Below are positions 13,801 through 25,405 of a DNA stretch of 64,000 nucleotides, one piece after another. The notes below the pieces were generated by a model. That model ran no database searches. It was given only the letters and a program-made list of their open reading frames with translations, and was not told where the DNA came from. Within the stretch, counting starts at the first letter, position 1, and each line of letters starts with the position of its first letter. The position numbers and the translations under genes were made by a program. This stretch comes from Parapristionchus giblindavisi (lineage: Eukaryota; Nematoda; Chromadorea; Rhabditida; Diplogasteridae): assembly GCA_943737045.1 (NCBI GenBank), contig CALSFV010000003.1, positions 434,001 to 498,000 on the forward strand, in the 5' to 3' direction.

Positions 13801-16800
13801 GTTCCTGTTGAGACTGGACATGCTCTACTATTTCATATAGCTCAATATTTTCATAAATATTTTTATTGTAAATCCGAGATATGGTTACAGTGAGAGATGG
13901 ATATATATGGAGAGAGAGAGGAGGAGGAGGAGAAGGTGAATCGCTCTTCACTCACTCCATACAAAAAAGACACGCATGGCGCATACACACCTCCCCTACC
14001 GCAGCGCCGGCGACCAACGCCATCTAACCCCCGTCTAGCCTACACCGAATACTGAATTTATACTTTCAAATTTCTCTGATCGCATTTTAAATTGATTTTT
14101 TTGTCGTTAAAATAGAAAAAAATAGGCCAAAATTGCCAGTGTGACTAGTTCAGCATTGCGTGCGCTCTCTAAAAGTGTGTTCACTGAATTCGTCATACCA
14201 AATTACATTTTTGTGGAAGAAAAAAGTTTGCAATTTGATACAGGCTCAAGCAAGTTACGGTCTAGACTATCTATGCATGGGGAGAGGGAGAGGGAAGGGG
14301 GAGCGAGAGGGACGCGTACTCTATCCATTGCGTCTCTGTACGACCAGAGCGAATCAGTGTATCTTTATTCGTACGTTTACAATTTACTTTGACACCTGAT
14401 GATTAGCTCAAGACAAGCTGAACTCATATAAACTCACAACCGCTCATCTGTAACGCGAAATCGACAGATAACGCGGCAATCGTTACAATTCGCACTTAAA
14501 TCACCACAATTTGCTTGAAACTTATCCGTTCGAGCTGCGGAAGCGCGCGTTCGACGTCTCGTAACGTCCGCTATGCTGTACAGGTAAAAGTGCGAATTTT
14601 CAGGAGCTAATTCGAGCGGGAAATGGCCATACATGGGGTCGTTTTGCACTTTTTCGTGTCTATGGTTCCTGTTGAGACTGGACATGCTCTACTATTTCAT
14701 ATAGCTCAATATTTTCATAAATATTTTTATTGTAAATCCGAGATATGGTTACAGTGAGAGATGGATATATATGGAGAGAGAGAGGAGGAGGAGGAGAAGG
14801 TGAATCGCTCTTCACTCACTCCATACAAAAAAGACACGCATGGCACATACACACCTCCCCTACGGCAGCGCCGGCGACCAACGCCACCTAACCCCCGTCT
14901 AGCCTACACCGAATACTGAATTTATACTTTAAAATTTCTCTGATCGCATTTTAAATTGATTTTTTTGTCGTGAAAATAGAAAAAAATAGGCCAAAATTGC
15001 CAGTGTGACTGTTTCAGCATTGCGTGCGCTCTCTAAAAGTGTGTTCACTGAATTCGTCATACCAAATTACATTTTTGTGGGAGAAAAAAGTTTGCAATTT
15101 GATACAGGCTCAAGCAAGTTACGGTCTAGACTATCTATGCATGGGGAGAGGGAGAGGGAAGGGGGAGCGAGAGGGACGCGTACTCTATCCATTGCGTCTC
15201 TGTACGACCAGAGCGAATCAGTGTATCTTTATTCGTACGTTTACAATTTACTTTGACACCTGATGATTAGCTCAAGACAAGCTGAACTCATATAAACTCA
15301 CAACCGCTCATCTGTAACGCGAAATCGACAGATAACGCGGCAATCGTTGCAATTCGCACTTAAATCACCACAATTTGCTTGAAACTTATCCGTTCGAGCT
15401 GCGGAAGCGCGCGTTCGACGTCTCGTAACGTCCGCTATGCTGTACAGGTAAAAGTGCGAATTTTCAGGAGCTAATTCGAGCGGGAAATGGCCATACATGG
15501 GGTCGTTTTGCACTTTTTCGTGTCTATGGTTCCTGTTGAGACTGGACATGCTCTACTATTTCATATAGCTCAATATTTTCATAAATATTTTTATTGTAAA
15601 TCCGAGATATGGTTACAGTGAGAGATGGATATATATGGAGAGAGAGAGGAGGAGGAGGAGAAGGTGAATCGCTCTTCACTCACTCCATACAAAAAAGACA
15701 CGCATGGCACATACACACCTCCCCTACGGCAGCGCCGGCGACCAACGCCACCTAACCCCCGTCTAGCCTACACCGAATACTGAATTTATACTTTAAAATT
15801 TCTCTGATCGCATTTTAAATTGATTTTTTTGTCGTGAAAATAGAAAAAAATAGGCCAAAATTGCCAGTGTGACTGTTTCAGCATTGCGTGCGCTCTCTAA
15901 AAGTGTGTTCACTGAATTCGTCATACCAAATTACATTTTTGTGGGAGAAAAAAGTTTGCAATTTGATACAGGCTCAAGCAAGTTACGGTCTAGACTATCT
16001 ATGCATGGGGAGAGGGAGAGGGAAGGGGGAGCGAGAGGGACGCGTACTCTATCCATTGCGTCTCTGTACGACCAGAGCGAATCAGTGTATCTTTATTCGT
16101 ACGTTTACAATTTACTTTGACACCTGATGATTAGCTCAAGACAAGCTGAACTCATATAAACTCACAACCGCTCATCTGTAACGCGAAATCGACAGATAAC
16201 GCGGCAATCGTTACAATTCGCACTTAAATCACCACAATTTGCTTGAAACTTATCCGTTCGAGCTGCGGAAGCGCGCGTTCGACGTCTCGTAACGTCCGCT
16301 ATGCTGTACAGGTAAAAGTGCGAATTTTCAGGAGCTAATTCGAGCGGGAAATGGCCATACATGGGGTCGTTTTGCACTTTTTCGTGTCTATGGTTCCTGT
16401 TGAGACTGGACATGCTCTACTATTTCATATAGCTCAATATTTTCATAAATATTTTTATTGTAAATCCGAGATATGGTTACAGTGAGAGATGGATATATAT
16501 GGAGAGAGAGAGGAGGAGGAGGAGAAGGTGAATCGCTCTTCACTCACTCCATACAAAAAAGACACGCATGGCACATACACACCTCCCCTACCGCAGCGCC
16601 GGCGACCAACGCCATCTAACCCCCGTCTAGCCTACACCGAATACTGAATTTATACTTTAAAATTTCTCTGATCGCATTTTAAATTGATTTTTTTGTCGTG
16701 AAAATAGAAAAAAATAGGCCAAAATTGCCAGTGTGACTGTTTCAGCATTGCGTGCGCTCTCTAAAAGTGTGTTCACTGAATTCGTCATACCAAATTACAT

Positions 16801-19800
16801 TTTTGTGGGAGAAAAAAGTTTGCAATTTGATACAGGCTCAAGCAAGTTACGGTCTAGACTATCTATGCATGGGGAGAGGGAGAGGGAAGGGGGAGCGAGA
16901 GGGACGCGTACTCTATCCATTGCGTCTCTGTACGACCAGAGCGAATCAGTGTATCTTTATTCGTACGTTTACAATTTACTTTGACACCTGATGATTAGCT
17001 CAAGACAAGCTGAACTCATATAAACTCACAACCGCTCATCTGTAACGCGAAATCGACAGATAACGCGGCAATCGTTGCAATTCGCACTTAAATCACCACA
17101 ATTTGCTTGAAACTTATCCGTTCGAGCTGCGGAAGCGCGCGTTCGACGTCTCGTAACGTCCGCTATGCTGTACAGGTAAAAGTGCGAATTTTCAGGAGCT
17201 AATTCGAGCGGGAAATGGCCATACATGGGGTCGTTTTGCACTTTTTCGTGTCTATGGTTCCTGTTGAGACTGGACATGCTCTACTATTTCATATAGCTCA
17301 ATATTTTCATAAATATTTTTATTGTAAATCCGAGATATGGTTACAGTGAGAGATGGATATATATGGAGAGAGAGAGGAGGAGGAGGAGAAGGTGAATCGC
17401 TCTTCACTCACTCCATACAAAAAAGACACGCATGGCACATACACACCTCCCCTACGGCAGCGCCGGCGACCAACGCCACCTAACCCCCGTCTAGCCTACA
17501 CCGAATACTGAATTTATACTTTAAAATTTCTCTGATCGCATTTTAAATTGATTTTTTTGTCGTGAAAATAGAAAAAAATAGGCCAAAATTGCCAGTGTGA
17601 CTGTTTCAGCATTGCGTGCGCTCTCTAAAAGTGTGTTCACTGAATTCGTCATACCAAATTACATTTTTGTGGGAGAAAAAAGTTTGCAATTTGATACAGG
17701 CTCAAGCAAGTTACGGTCTAGACTATCTATGCATGGGGAGAGGGAGAGGGAAGGGGGAGCGAGAGGGACGCGTACTCTATCCATTGCGTCTCTGTACGAC
17801 CAGAGCGAATCAGTGTATCTTTATTCGTACGTTTACAATTTACTTTGACACCTGATGATTAGCTCAAGACAAGCTGAACTCATATAAACTCACAACCGCT
17901 CATCTGTAACGCGAAATCGACAGATAACGCGGCAATCGTTACAATTCGCACTTAAATCACCACAATTTGCTTGAAACTTATCCGTTCGAGCTGCGGAAGC
18001 GCGCGTTCGACGTCTCGTAACGTCCGCTATGCTGTACAGGTAAAAGTGCGAATTTTCAGGAGCTAATTCGAGCGGGAAATGGCCATACATGGGGTCGTTT
18101 TGCACTTTTTCGTGTCTATGGTTCCTGTTGAGACTGGACATGCTCTACTATTTCATATAGCTCAATATTTTCATAAATATTTTTATTGTAAATCCGAGAT
18201 ATGGTTACAGTGAGAGATGGATATATATGGAGAGAGAGAGGAGGAGGAGGAGAAGGTGAATCGCTCTTCACTCACTCCATACAAAAAAGACACGCATGGC
18301 ACATACACACCTCCCCTACCGCAGCGCCGGCGACCAACGCCATCTAACCCCCGTCTAGCCTACACCGAATACTGAATTTATACTTTAAAATTTCTCTGAT
18401 CGCATTTTAAATTGATTTTTTTGTCGTGAAAATAGAAAAAAATAGGCCAAAATTGCCAGTGTGACTGTTTCAGCATTGCGTGCGCTCTCTAAAAGTGTGT
18501 TCACTGAATTCGTCATACCAAATTACATTTTTGTGGGAGAAAAAAGTTTGCAATTTGATACAGGCTCAAGCAAGTTACGGTCTAGACTATCTATGCATGG
18601 GGAGAGGGAGAGGGAAGGGGGAGCGAGAGGGACGCGTACTCTATCCATTGCGTCTCTGTACGACCAGAGCGAATCAGTGTATCTTTATTCGTACGTTTAC
18701 AATTTACTTTGACACCTGATGATTAGCTCAAGACAAGCTGAACTCATATAAACTCACAACCGCTCATCTGTAACGCGAAATCGACAGATAACGCGGCAAT
18801 CGTTGCAATTCGCACTTAAATCACCACAATTTGCTTGAAACTTATCCGTTCGAGCTGCGGAAGCGCGCGTTCGACGTCTCGTAACGTCCGCTATGCTGTA
18901 CAGGTAAAAGTGCGAATTTTCAGGAGCTAATTCGAGCGGGAAATGGCCATACATGGGGTCGTTTTGCACTTTTTCGTGTCTATGGTTCCTGTTGAGACTG
19001 GACATGCTCTACTATTTCATATAGCTCAATATTTTCATAAATATTTTTATTGTAAATCCGAGATATGATTACAGTGAGAGATGGATATATATGGAGAGAG
19101 AGAGGAGGAGGAGGAGAAGGTGAATCGCTCTTCACTCACTCCATACAAAAAAGACACGCATGGCACATACACACCTCCCCTACCGCAGCGCCGGCGACCA
19201 ACGCCATCTAACCCCCGTCTAGCCTACACCGAATACTGAATTTATACTTTAAAATTTCTCTGATCGCATTTTAAATTGATTTTTTTGTCGTGAAAATAGA
19301 AAAAAATAGGCCAAAATTGCCAGTGTGACTGTTTCAGCATTGCGTGCGCTCTCTAAAAGTGTGTTCACTGAATTCGTCATACCAAATTACATTTTTGTGG
19401 GAGAAAAAAGTTTGCAATTTGATACAGGCTCAAGCAAGTTACGGTCTAGACTATCTATGCATGGGGAGAGGGAGAGGGAAGGGGGAGCGAGAGGGACGCG
19501 TACTCTATCCATTGCGTCTCTGTACGACCAGAGCGAATCAGTGTATCTTTATTCGTACGTTTACAATTTACTTTGACACCTGATGATTAGCTCAAGACAA
19601 GCTGAACTCATATAAACTCACAACCGCTCATCTGTAACGCGAAATCGACAGATAACGCGGCAATCGTTGCAATTCGCACTTAAATCACCACAATTTGCTT
19701 GAAACTTATCCGTTCGAGCTGCGGAAGCGCGCGTTCGACGTCTCGTAACGTCCGCTATGCTGTACAGGTAAAAGTGCGAATTTTCAGGAGCTAATTCGAG

Positions 19801-21754
19801 CGGGAAATGGCCATACATGGGGTCGTTTTGCACTTTTTCGTGTCTATGGTTCCTGTTGAGACTGGACATGCTCTACTATTTCATATAGCTCAATATTTTC
19901 ATAAATATTTTTATTGTAAATCCGAGATATGATTACAGTGAGAGATGGATATATATGGAGAGAGAGAGGAGGAGGAGGAGAAGGTGAATCGCTCTTCACT
20001 CACTCCATACAAAAAAGACACGCATGGCACATACACACCTCCCCTACCGCAGCGCCGGCGACCAACGCCATCTAACCCCCGTCTAGCCTACACCGAATAC
20101 TGAATTTATACTTTAAAATTTCTCTGATCGCATTTTAAATTGATTTTTTTGTCGTGAAAATAGAAAAAAATAGGCCAAAATTGCCAGTGTGACTGTTTCA
20201 GCATTGCGTGCGCTCTCTAAAAGTGTGTTCACTGAATTCGTCATACCAAATTACATTTTTGTGGGAGAAAAAAGTTTGCAATTTGATACAGGCTCAAGCA
20301 AGTTACGGTCTAGACTATCTATGCATGGGGAGAGGGAGAGGGAAGGGGGAGCGAGAGGGACGCGTACTCTATCCATTGCGTCTCTGTACGACCAGAGCGA
20401 ATCAGTGTATCTTTATTCGTACGTTTACAATTTACTTTGACACCTGATGATTAGCTCAAGACAAGCTGAACTCATATAAACTCACAACCGCTCATCTGTA
20501 ACGCGAAATCGACAGATAACGCGGCAATCGTTGCAATTCGCACTTAAATCACCACAATTTGCTTGAAACTTATCCGTTCGAGCTGCGGAAGCGCGCGTTC
20601 GACGTCTCGTAACGTCCGCTATGCTGTACAGGTAAAAGTGCGAATTTTCAGGAGCTAATTCGAGCGGGAAATGGCCATACATGGGGTCGTTTTGCACTTT
20701 TTCGTGTCTATGGTTCCTGTTGAGACTGGACATGCTCTACTATTTCATATAGCTCAATATTTTCATAAATATTTTTATTGTAAATCCGAGATATGATTAC
20801 AGTGAGAGATGGATATATATGGAGAGAGAGAGGAGGAGGAGGAGAAGGTGAATCGCTCTTCACTCACTCCATACAAAAAAGACACGCATGGCACATACAC
20901 ACCTCCCCTACCGCAGCGCCGGCGACCAACGCCATCTAACCCCCGTCTAGCCTACACCGAATACTGAATTTATACTTTAAAATTTCTCTGATCGCATTTT
21001 AAATTGATTTTTTTGTCGTGAAAATAGAAAAAAATAGGCCAAAATTGCCAGTGTGACTGTTTCAGCATTGCGTGCGCTCTCTAAAAGTGTGTTCACTGAA
21101 TTCGTCATACCAAATTACATTTTTGTGGGAGAAAAAAGTTTGCAATTTGATACAGGCTCAAGCAAGTTACGGTCTAGACTATCTATGCATGGGGAGAGGG
21201 AGAGGGAAGGGGGAGCGAGAGGGACGCGTACTCTATCCATTGCGTCTCTGTACGACCAGAGCGAATCAGTGTATCTTTATTCGTACGTTTACAATTTACT
21301 TTGACACCTGATGATTAGCTCAAGACAAGCTGAACTCATATAAACTCACAACCGCTCATCTGTAACGCGAAATCGACAGATAACGCGGCAATCGTTGCAA
21401 TTCGCACTTAAATCACCACAATTTGCTTGAAACTTATCCGTTCGAGCTGCGGAAGCGCGCGTTCGACGTCTCGTAACGTCCGCTATGCTGTACAGGTAAA
21501 AGTGCGAATTTTCAGGAGCTAATTCGAGCGGGAAATGGCCATACATGGGGTCGTTTTGCACTTTTTCGTGTCTATGGTTCCTGTTGAGACTGGACATGCT
21601 CTACTATTTCATATAGCTCAATATTTTCATAAATATTTTTATTGTAAATCCGAGATATGGTTACAGTGAGAGATGGATATATATGGAGAGAGAGAGGAGG
21701 AGGAGGAGAAGGTGAATCGCTCTTCACTCACTCCATACAAAAAAGACACGCATG
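7830..21754. repeat. 864-bp satellite array, block B (about 16 units)
   Basis: Continuation of the array after the LTR element. Landmark GTGACT lies at 8092, 8956, 9820, 10684, 11548, 12412, 13277, 14141, 15005, 15869, 16733, 17597, 18461, 19325, 20189 and 21053. The first units mix the two sequence variants, whereas the last eight (15005 onward) are all of one variant, showing local homogenisation. Units at 8092 and 8956 carry a gagtgacg variant otherwise seen only at 54509-56237. The block ends at the Polinton insertion; 21749-21754 is its target duplication. Confidence 0.97.
21749..21754. repeat. Polinton target-site duplication, left copy
   Basis: Hexamer cgcatg directly before the TIR; repeated at 40519-40524. 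Satellite units elsewhere have a single copy (acacgcatggcac). Confidence 0.9.
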
Positions 21755-21765
21755 AGTAGTATAGT

Positions 21766-21962
21766 GCGCTTTGGAGACTAGTTTGCACTTAGTTTGCACC
21801 TAAGATCAAAGGACGCCGACATCATAATTTGATTGACAGGTGACAGGTACACATGTTAACACATGTTAACACATGTTAACAAGTACATCTGTCAATCAAA
21901 TTATGATGTCGGCATCCTTTGATTTTGGGTGCAAACTAAGTACAAAGTAGTCTCCAAGGCGC
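21766..21962. repeat. Nested palindrome inside left TIR
   Basis: Two 74-bp arms (21766-21839 and 21889-21962) are reverse complements with six mismatches and no gap. They flank a 49-bp loop containing three tandem copies of acatgttaac, itself including the palindrome gttaac. A mirror copy lies in the right TIR at 40311-40507. Each end can thus fold into its own hairpin. Confidence 0.9.
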
Positions 21963-22019
21963 AAAGTAAAAAACGAAAGTAGTAAACAAGTAATAAAGTA
22001 CAAATTAATAAAGTACAAA

Positions 22020-22186
22020 GATCAAGTATCGATCAGAATGAATAGATCAATTGAAACACAAACATCAATCGATAGATTTACACCAATCGATAACATGATC
22101 AACAACGAACTGACCTGGAGCAACAGCACACACAACCACACGAGGCAGACGATCGACTACTAAATGACTGTTTTGGGGGCGGAGCT
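22020..22186 (+). repeat. Promoter-like module, copy 1 (left TIR)
   Basis: Shares a colinear pattern with 22611-22770: gaatagatcaattgaa, caatcgata, aact-acctg, and an end with TGAC-N-GTTTTGGGGGCGGAGC. The similarity is partial, indicating an old duplication within the TIR. The mirror copy is at about 40087-40253. Confidence 0.65.
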
Positions 22187-22195
22187 TATTCACTG

Positions 22196-22577
22196 CACTT
22201 CTCTACTTCTCTATACTCTCTCACTCTCTCATACTCTCTCGCTCACTGCTCTACTTCTCTACTTCTCTCACTTTCACACACTCTCTCATCTATTTCTCTA
22301 CTTCTCTCACTTTCACACACTCTCTCATCTATTTCTCTACTTCTCTCACTTTCACACACTCTCTCACCTATTTCTCTACTTCTTTGCCCTCTCTCGCTCA
22401 CTTCTCTGCATCTCTGTACTCTCTCATTTTCACACACTCTCTCACCTATTTCTCTACTTCTCTCACTTTCACACACTCTCTCACTTGTTTCTCTACTTCT
22501 CTCACTTTTACACACTCTCTCACCTATTTCTCTACTTCTCGGTGTTCTCTCATTTTCACACACTATCTCACTTTTAA
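22196..22577 (+). repeat. CT-rich 39-bp minisatellite in left TIR
   Basis: Tandem imperfect units of 39 bp with the pattern ctctcacctatttctctacttctctcactttcacaca. Because 39 is a multiple of three it produces long spurious open frames on both strands; these are not genes. The mirror copy is at 39696-40077. Confidence 0.85.
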
Positions 22578-22610
22578 CTACTATTTCACAACTAATCATT
22601 AAAAATCAAA

Positions 22611-22770
22611 GATCAAAGATCAACCAAAGTGAATAGATCAATTGAATGTCTCATAAGAATCAATAGATAAATTCACCCCAATCGATAAATTGATCGATAA
22701 TAAACTAACCTGCACCCGACCATATGCGACTGACGACAGACTAATGAATGACGTATTTGGGGGCGGGGCC
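22611..22770 (+). promoter_or_regulatory. Promoter-like module, copy 2, with GC box (left TIR)
   Basis: Second copy of the TIR module. It ends with TGACGT (CRE-like half site) followed by GGGGGCGGGGCC (Sp1/GC-box type). On this side it points into the element toward the plus-strand genes; the mirror copy on the right lies directly upstream of the minus-strand gene array. Confidence 0.5.
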
Positions 22771-22897
22771 TCCTCCCATACTACTCTGCTTGTCTGTACT
22801 CTCTTCAGTCCTCTCTCTCTCTCTATCTAGTGAGGTTGCAACAAACAAATGAGATTTTTTTTTTTTTTAACAACAATTTATTCAGAAGACAATGAAA

Positions 22898-23456
22898 TTA
22901 ACACAATGATTGACTTTCAACAGCATCAATATCACCAGCAGCAACCATCTTCTTACCACCGACGCATCTGTCATGCATGTTCTTCATGGCAATATTGAAG
23001 AATCTTGTATGAGAGTTGCGTCGATTGGTATAAATACAATTATTGCAAAGGGGTATAACTAGGCAATGTTTTCCATCATACATAATCTTCTGGTTATACT
23101 CACGAGCGCTGCCACTACACTCGTCGCACATGTACAGTATCAGTGCGGGATGCTGCTGGCTCATGAAGCATTGGTTGAAGGAGTTCTTCGCCATGACGTC
23201 CTCAGTAGGAGGCGCGTAGCGATAAGTATTTAGCTGATATGGGAGTTATTGATCATATGAACTACAAGATAAAAAAAACAGATATTACCATTTCCTCCAT
23301 GTTGTTCTTTGATCTTGATGCTACGTTTGCAGCAGCAGGGGTGGATGCTCCTTCGGTACTACCGTATCTACGTTTTCCAAAAGAAGAAGAAGAAGACTTG
23401 ACACCAGATTCGATCTTCTGCTTCTTCACAGTAGAGTAGTTGGTGTTCATCATCAT
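22898..23456 (-). CDS. Zinc-ribbon protein, left paralog (2 exons)
   Basis: Exon 1 is 23456-23289 (56 codons) and exon 2 is 23233-22898, joined by a 55-bp GT-AG intron in phase 0, giving 167 aa. The N-terminal part is polar, serine- and lysine-rich (SSSSS, KRRYG) and probably disordered. The C-terminal part has CDEC and CNNC 24 residues apart, a four-cysteine zinc-ribbon pattern. The same pattern, with a phase-0 intron before it, occurs in the gene at 38972-39453, so the two look like paralogs at opposite ends of the element. An AATAAA on the minus strand (22882-22877) follows the stop. Function is unknown; a DNA- or protein-binding regulator is possible. The start is the first of three consecutive ATG codons. 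Confidence 0.7.
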
Positions 23457-23721
23457 TCTCGACTAACAACACACTATCACTTTACAGGGTGTGAATGGTC
23501 AAGAGGGGCTATGCTTATGTAGGAGTAAGCAGACTCCACCCCCTTTATCTTATCTTTATCTTACTACTCTTTATCTCTGCACTCTCTCTCTACATATCTT
23601 ATCTTTTTCTAACTACTCTACATCTCTGCTTCCTATTCATTTAGTGTACTCTTTTGCTTCACCAACGGGAACTGTAAATTTAAAATACGATAGTCTAGCC
23701 TGAGTAAGTCCATCGTCCAAC

Positions 23722-24225
23722 ATGAAGGTACTTCGCAATAACCAGGAGAACCACCCGAAGACCCGCTACCCTGCGAGTATTGGGTATAATAAAATTGAAT
23801 ACTTGTTTTCAAATTAATAATAAGACATAATGTTTTTCAGGAAGGACCCTAAATTAATTATGAAATGTTATGGGCGTTTATTAAATGATTCAAAAATAAC
23901 TGTCACTCATCATCCCCATTCTAGAGGGTAATTATTATTAATTAAGTTTCCAAAATTAATTAATTATTTAATAATACTTTTTGTTTCAGAAAGGACCCAA
24001 AGCTGCTCATGAAACATTATGGACCTAGAGTAGAGGGAACGGTAATAACTTATGTTTATTACTTTATGATATTGTAATTAATTTTAGAGAGATCAGACTC
24101 TCATTACTAATTTCGCCAAAGTTGCCGAGGATAGGGAAACTAGAGAGAGTATCAAGGAGAACATACCGGAAATGAAGAACGAAGAACCCGATATAATTAC
24201 AATATCTGATGATGAAAATGAATGA
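23722..24225 (+). CDS. Small 4-exon protein with duplicated KDPK module and SIM-like tail
   Basis: Predicted exons 23722-23783, 23841-23927, 23990-24041 and 24088-24225 give 112 aa with consistent phases (2, 2, 0) and GT-AG introns of 46-62 bp. Exons 2 and 3 each begin with the same module (KDPKLIMKCYG and KDPKLLMKHYG), suggesting exon duplication. The C terminus, PDIITISDDENE, has a hydrophobic core followed by acidic residues, as in SUMO-interacting motifs. AATAAA signals lie at 24301 and 24314. An upstream non-coding or coding exon is possible, because a donor-like tgagtaagt lies at 23701. I do not recognise the family; the splice structure rests on sequence alone. Confidence 0.55.
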
Positions 24226-24614
24226 ATGATTGAATGTGCCATGTTTTTTTTCATTATTAATTGTAAACATTATCCTATGTTCAATAGTGCTTTTAATAAT
24301 AATAAAATTACTGAATAAACTTATTGTTAGTTTGCGTGCAATGAACGAAAGAATATATATCAATACTATATCAATACTATATCAACATCTAATTTGATCT
24401 TGCAGATTCCAAGGTTGAACATTTGAGGGATGAGTTTGATCTACTAGAACTACTTCTTGATACTATCAGACTTTTACCCTTGACAGACTAGGAAATGTCC
24501 TTCAAGACAGTATCTTGAATGTACTGTCACTTTACTAAAATCAATACTAGGAGATTAGAAAGTTTAGACAAATAACTTTATTACATTCAATTAACCATAT
24601 GAAACAAATGTACA
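24226..24614. other. Intergenic region between convergent small genes
   Basis: Holds polyadenylation signals for the plus gene (24301, 24314) and for the minus gene (24582-24577), and three tandem copies of atatcaatact at about 24356-24384. A stretch at 24406-24491, after a good acceptor (gatcttgcag), reads open and leucine-rich (for example LLELLLDTIRLLPL) to a TAG. It could be an alternative last exon, but I found no donor I trust. Confidence 0.5.
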
Positions 24615-25065
24615 TTATTTAGTATTCTTTATCATGTCGGTAGGACTAGGAAGGGCAGTAAGAGTAATTGTGAATGGGTCAGAGATTGAAACTGAACTAC
24701 CGCTTTGAATAAATGTTTTTAGAAAATTTAATAATGTTTCTCCTATATCTTCGCCTCTTTTAAAGTGAACAAAGAACGAATTTTCCGAAAAGACAAAGTG
24801 GGTATTGACTACAGTTAAAAGAGTATGAGCTATATTTGCTTTAGGAGGTACAAATGAGAAGAGGGTTTCTATACTGTCATTGATTGAATAGACAAAGTCT
24901 GTTTCTTGAGGTCTTTTATTGAGGGCGAACACAGCAGATACTTGAAAGACACCTCCTTCATTTGCCGTTGTCTCGATATTGTCCAAAGTGTACGAATTAA
25001 CTGCAAACCAAACAGAGTGAATGCGGATTTTTTCTTTTTTTCAGATTACCTTCTTCTTCGCTCAT
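24615..25065 (-). CDS. Unrecognised 133-aa protein with 16-bp first exon
   Basis: Exon 1 is only 25065-25050 (ATG plus five codons' worth, MSEEE and the first base of V). A 49-bp GT-AG intron follows, then exon 2 at 25000-24615. The mature protein has alternating hydrophobic/polar stretches typical of a beta-rich fold, no cysteines, no signal peptide and no membrane segment. I do not recognise a domain. The alternative is a single-exon start at an internal ATG at 24986, giving 123 aa. It lies divergently from polB with 340 bp between them. A minus-strand AATAAA lies about 33 bp after the stop. Confidence 0.6.
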
Positions 25066-25405
25066 TTGGAGATAATGATTCCAGAACGACTGATGCAGGT
25101 GAAAGGAAACGAATGTAAATTAGAGTTAAGGTCAATTGAATGATACTCTCTCTCTCACCCCAAGATAGTGGAGAAAGTGACCAAGTCGTTTAAGGCACTG
25201 ATATCTGATTGACAGCGATGATTGATAAGTAATGATAGAGATCTTTCGAGGGCATTCGAGACATTGTGAAATTAATGGACTACTAAAGATTGACTAATTG
25301 TTATCTGATTGATAGTGATATTTGATAGGTGAAGATAGGGATCTTTCTCGAGTTATCCTCATTCATTTGATTCACTCCCCCCATCAACTGGTAGGGCTCC
25401 GAGAG
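25066..25405. promoter_or_regulatory. Divergent intergenic region upstream of polB
   Basis: Separates the 133-aa gene (minus) from polB (plus). It contains two related ~50-bp segments, 25202-25250 and 25302-25352, sharing tatctgattga-agtgat and gatagagatcttt-cgag patterns. The frame continuous with polB is open from about 25318 but has no earlier ATG than 25406. No clear TATA box was seen. Confidence 0.4.

Larger units (their letters stand above)
21755..22779 (+). repeat. Polinton left terminal inverted repeat
   Basis: Reverse-complementary to 39494-40518, both 1,025 bp, with no difference where I compared them (outer ~150 bp, the CT-rich tract and the inner edge). The TIR contains, from outside inward, a 197-bp imperfect palindrome, a promoter-like module, a CT-rich 39-bp minisatellite, and a second diverged copy of the module ending in a GC box. 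It holds no gene. Confidence 0.95.

Noticed and set aside
1..21748. CRISPR-like regular repetition
   Set aside because: The repeat is a contiguous 864-bp head-to-tail satellite without spacers, in a eukaryotic context with no cas genes.
22164..22599. Open frames of 137 and 118 codons in the left TIR and their mirror copies at 39674-40109
   Set aside because: Pure products of a 39-bp CT/GA minisatellite whose length is a multiple of three; low-complexity repeats without a start context.
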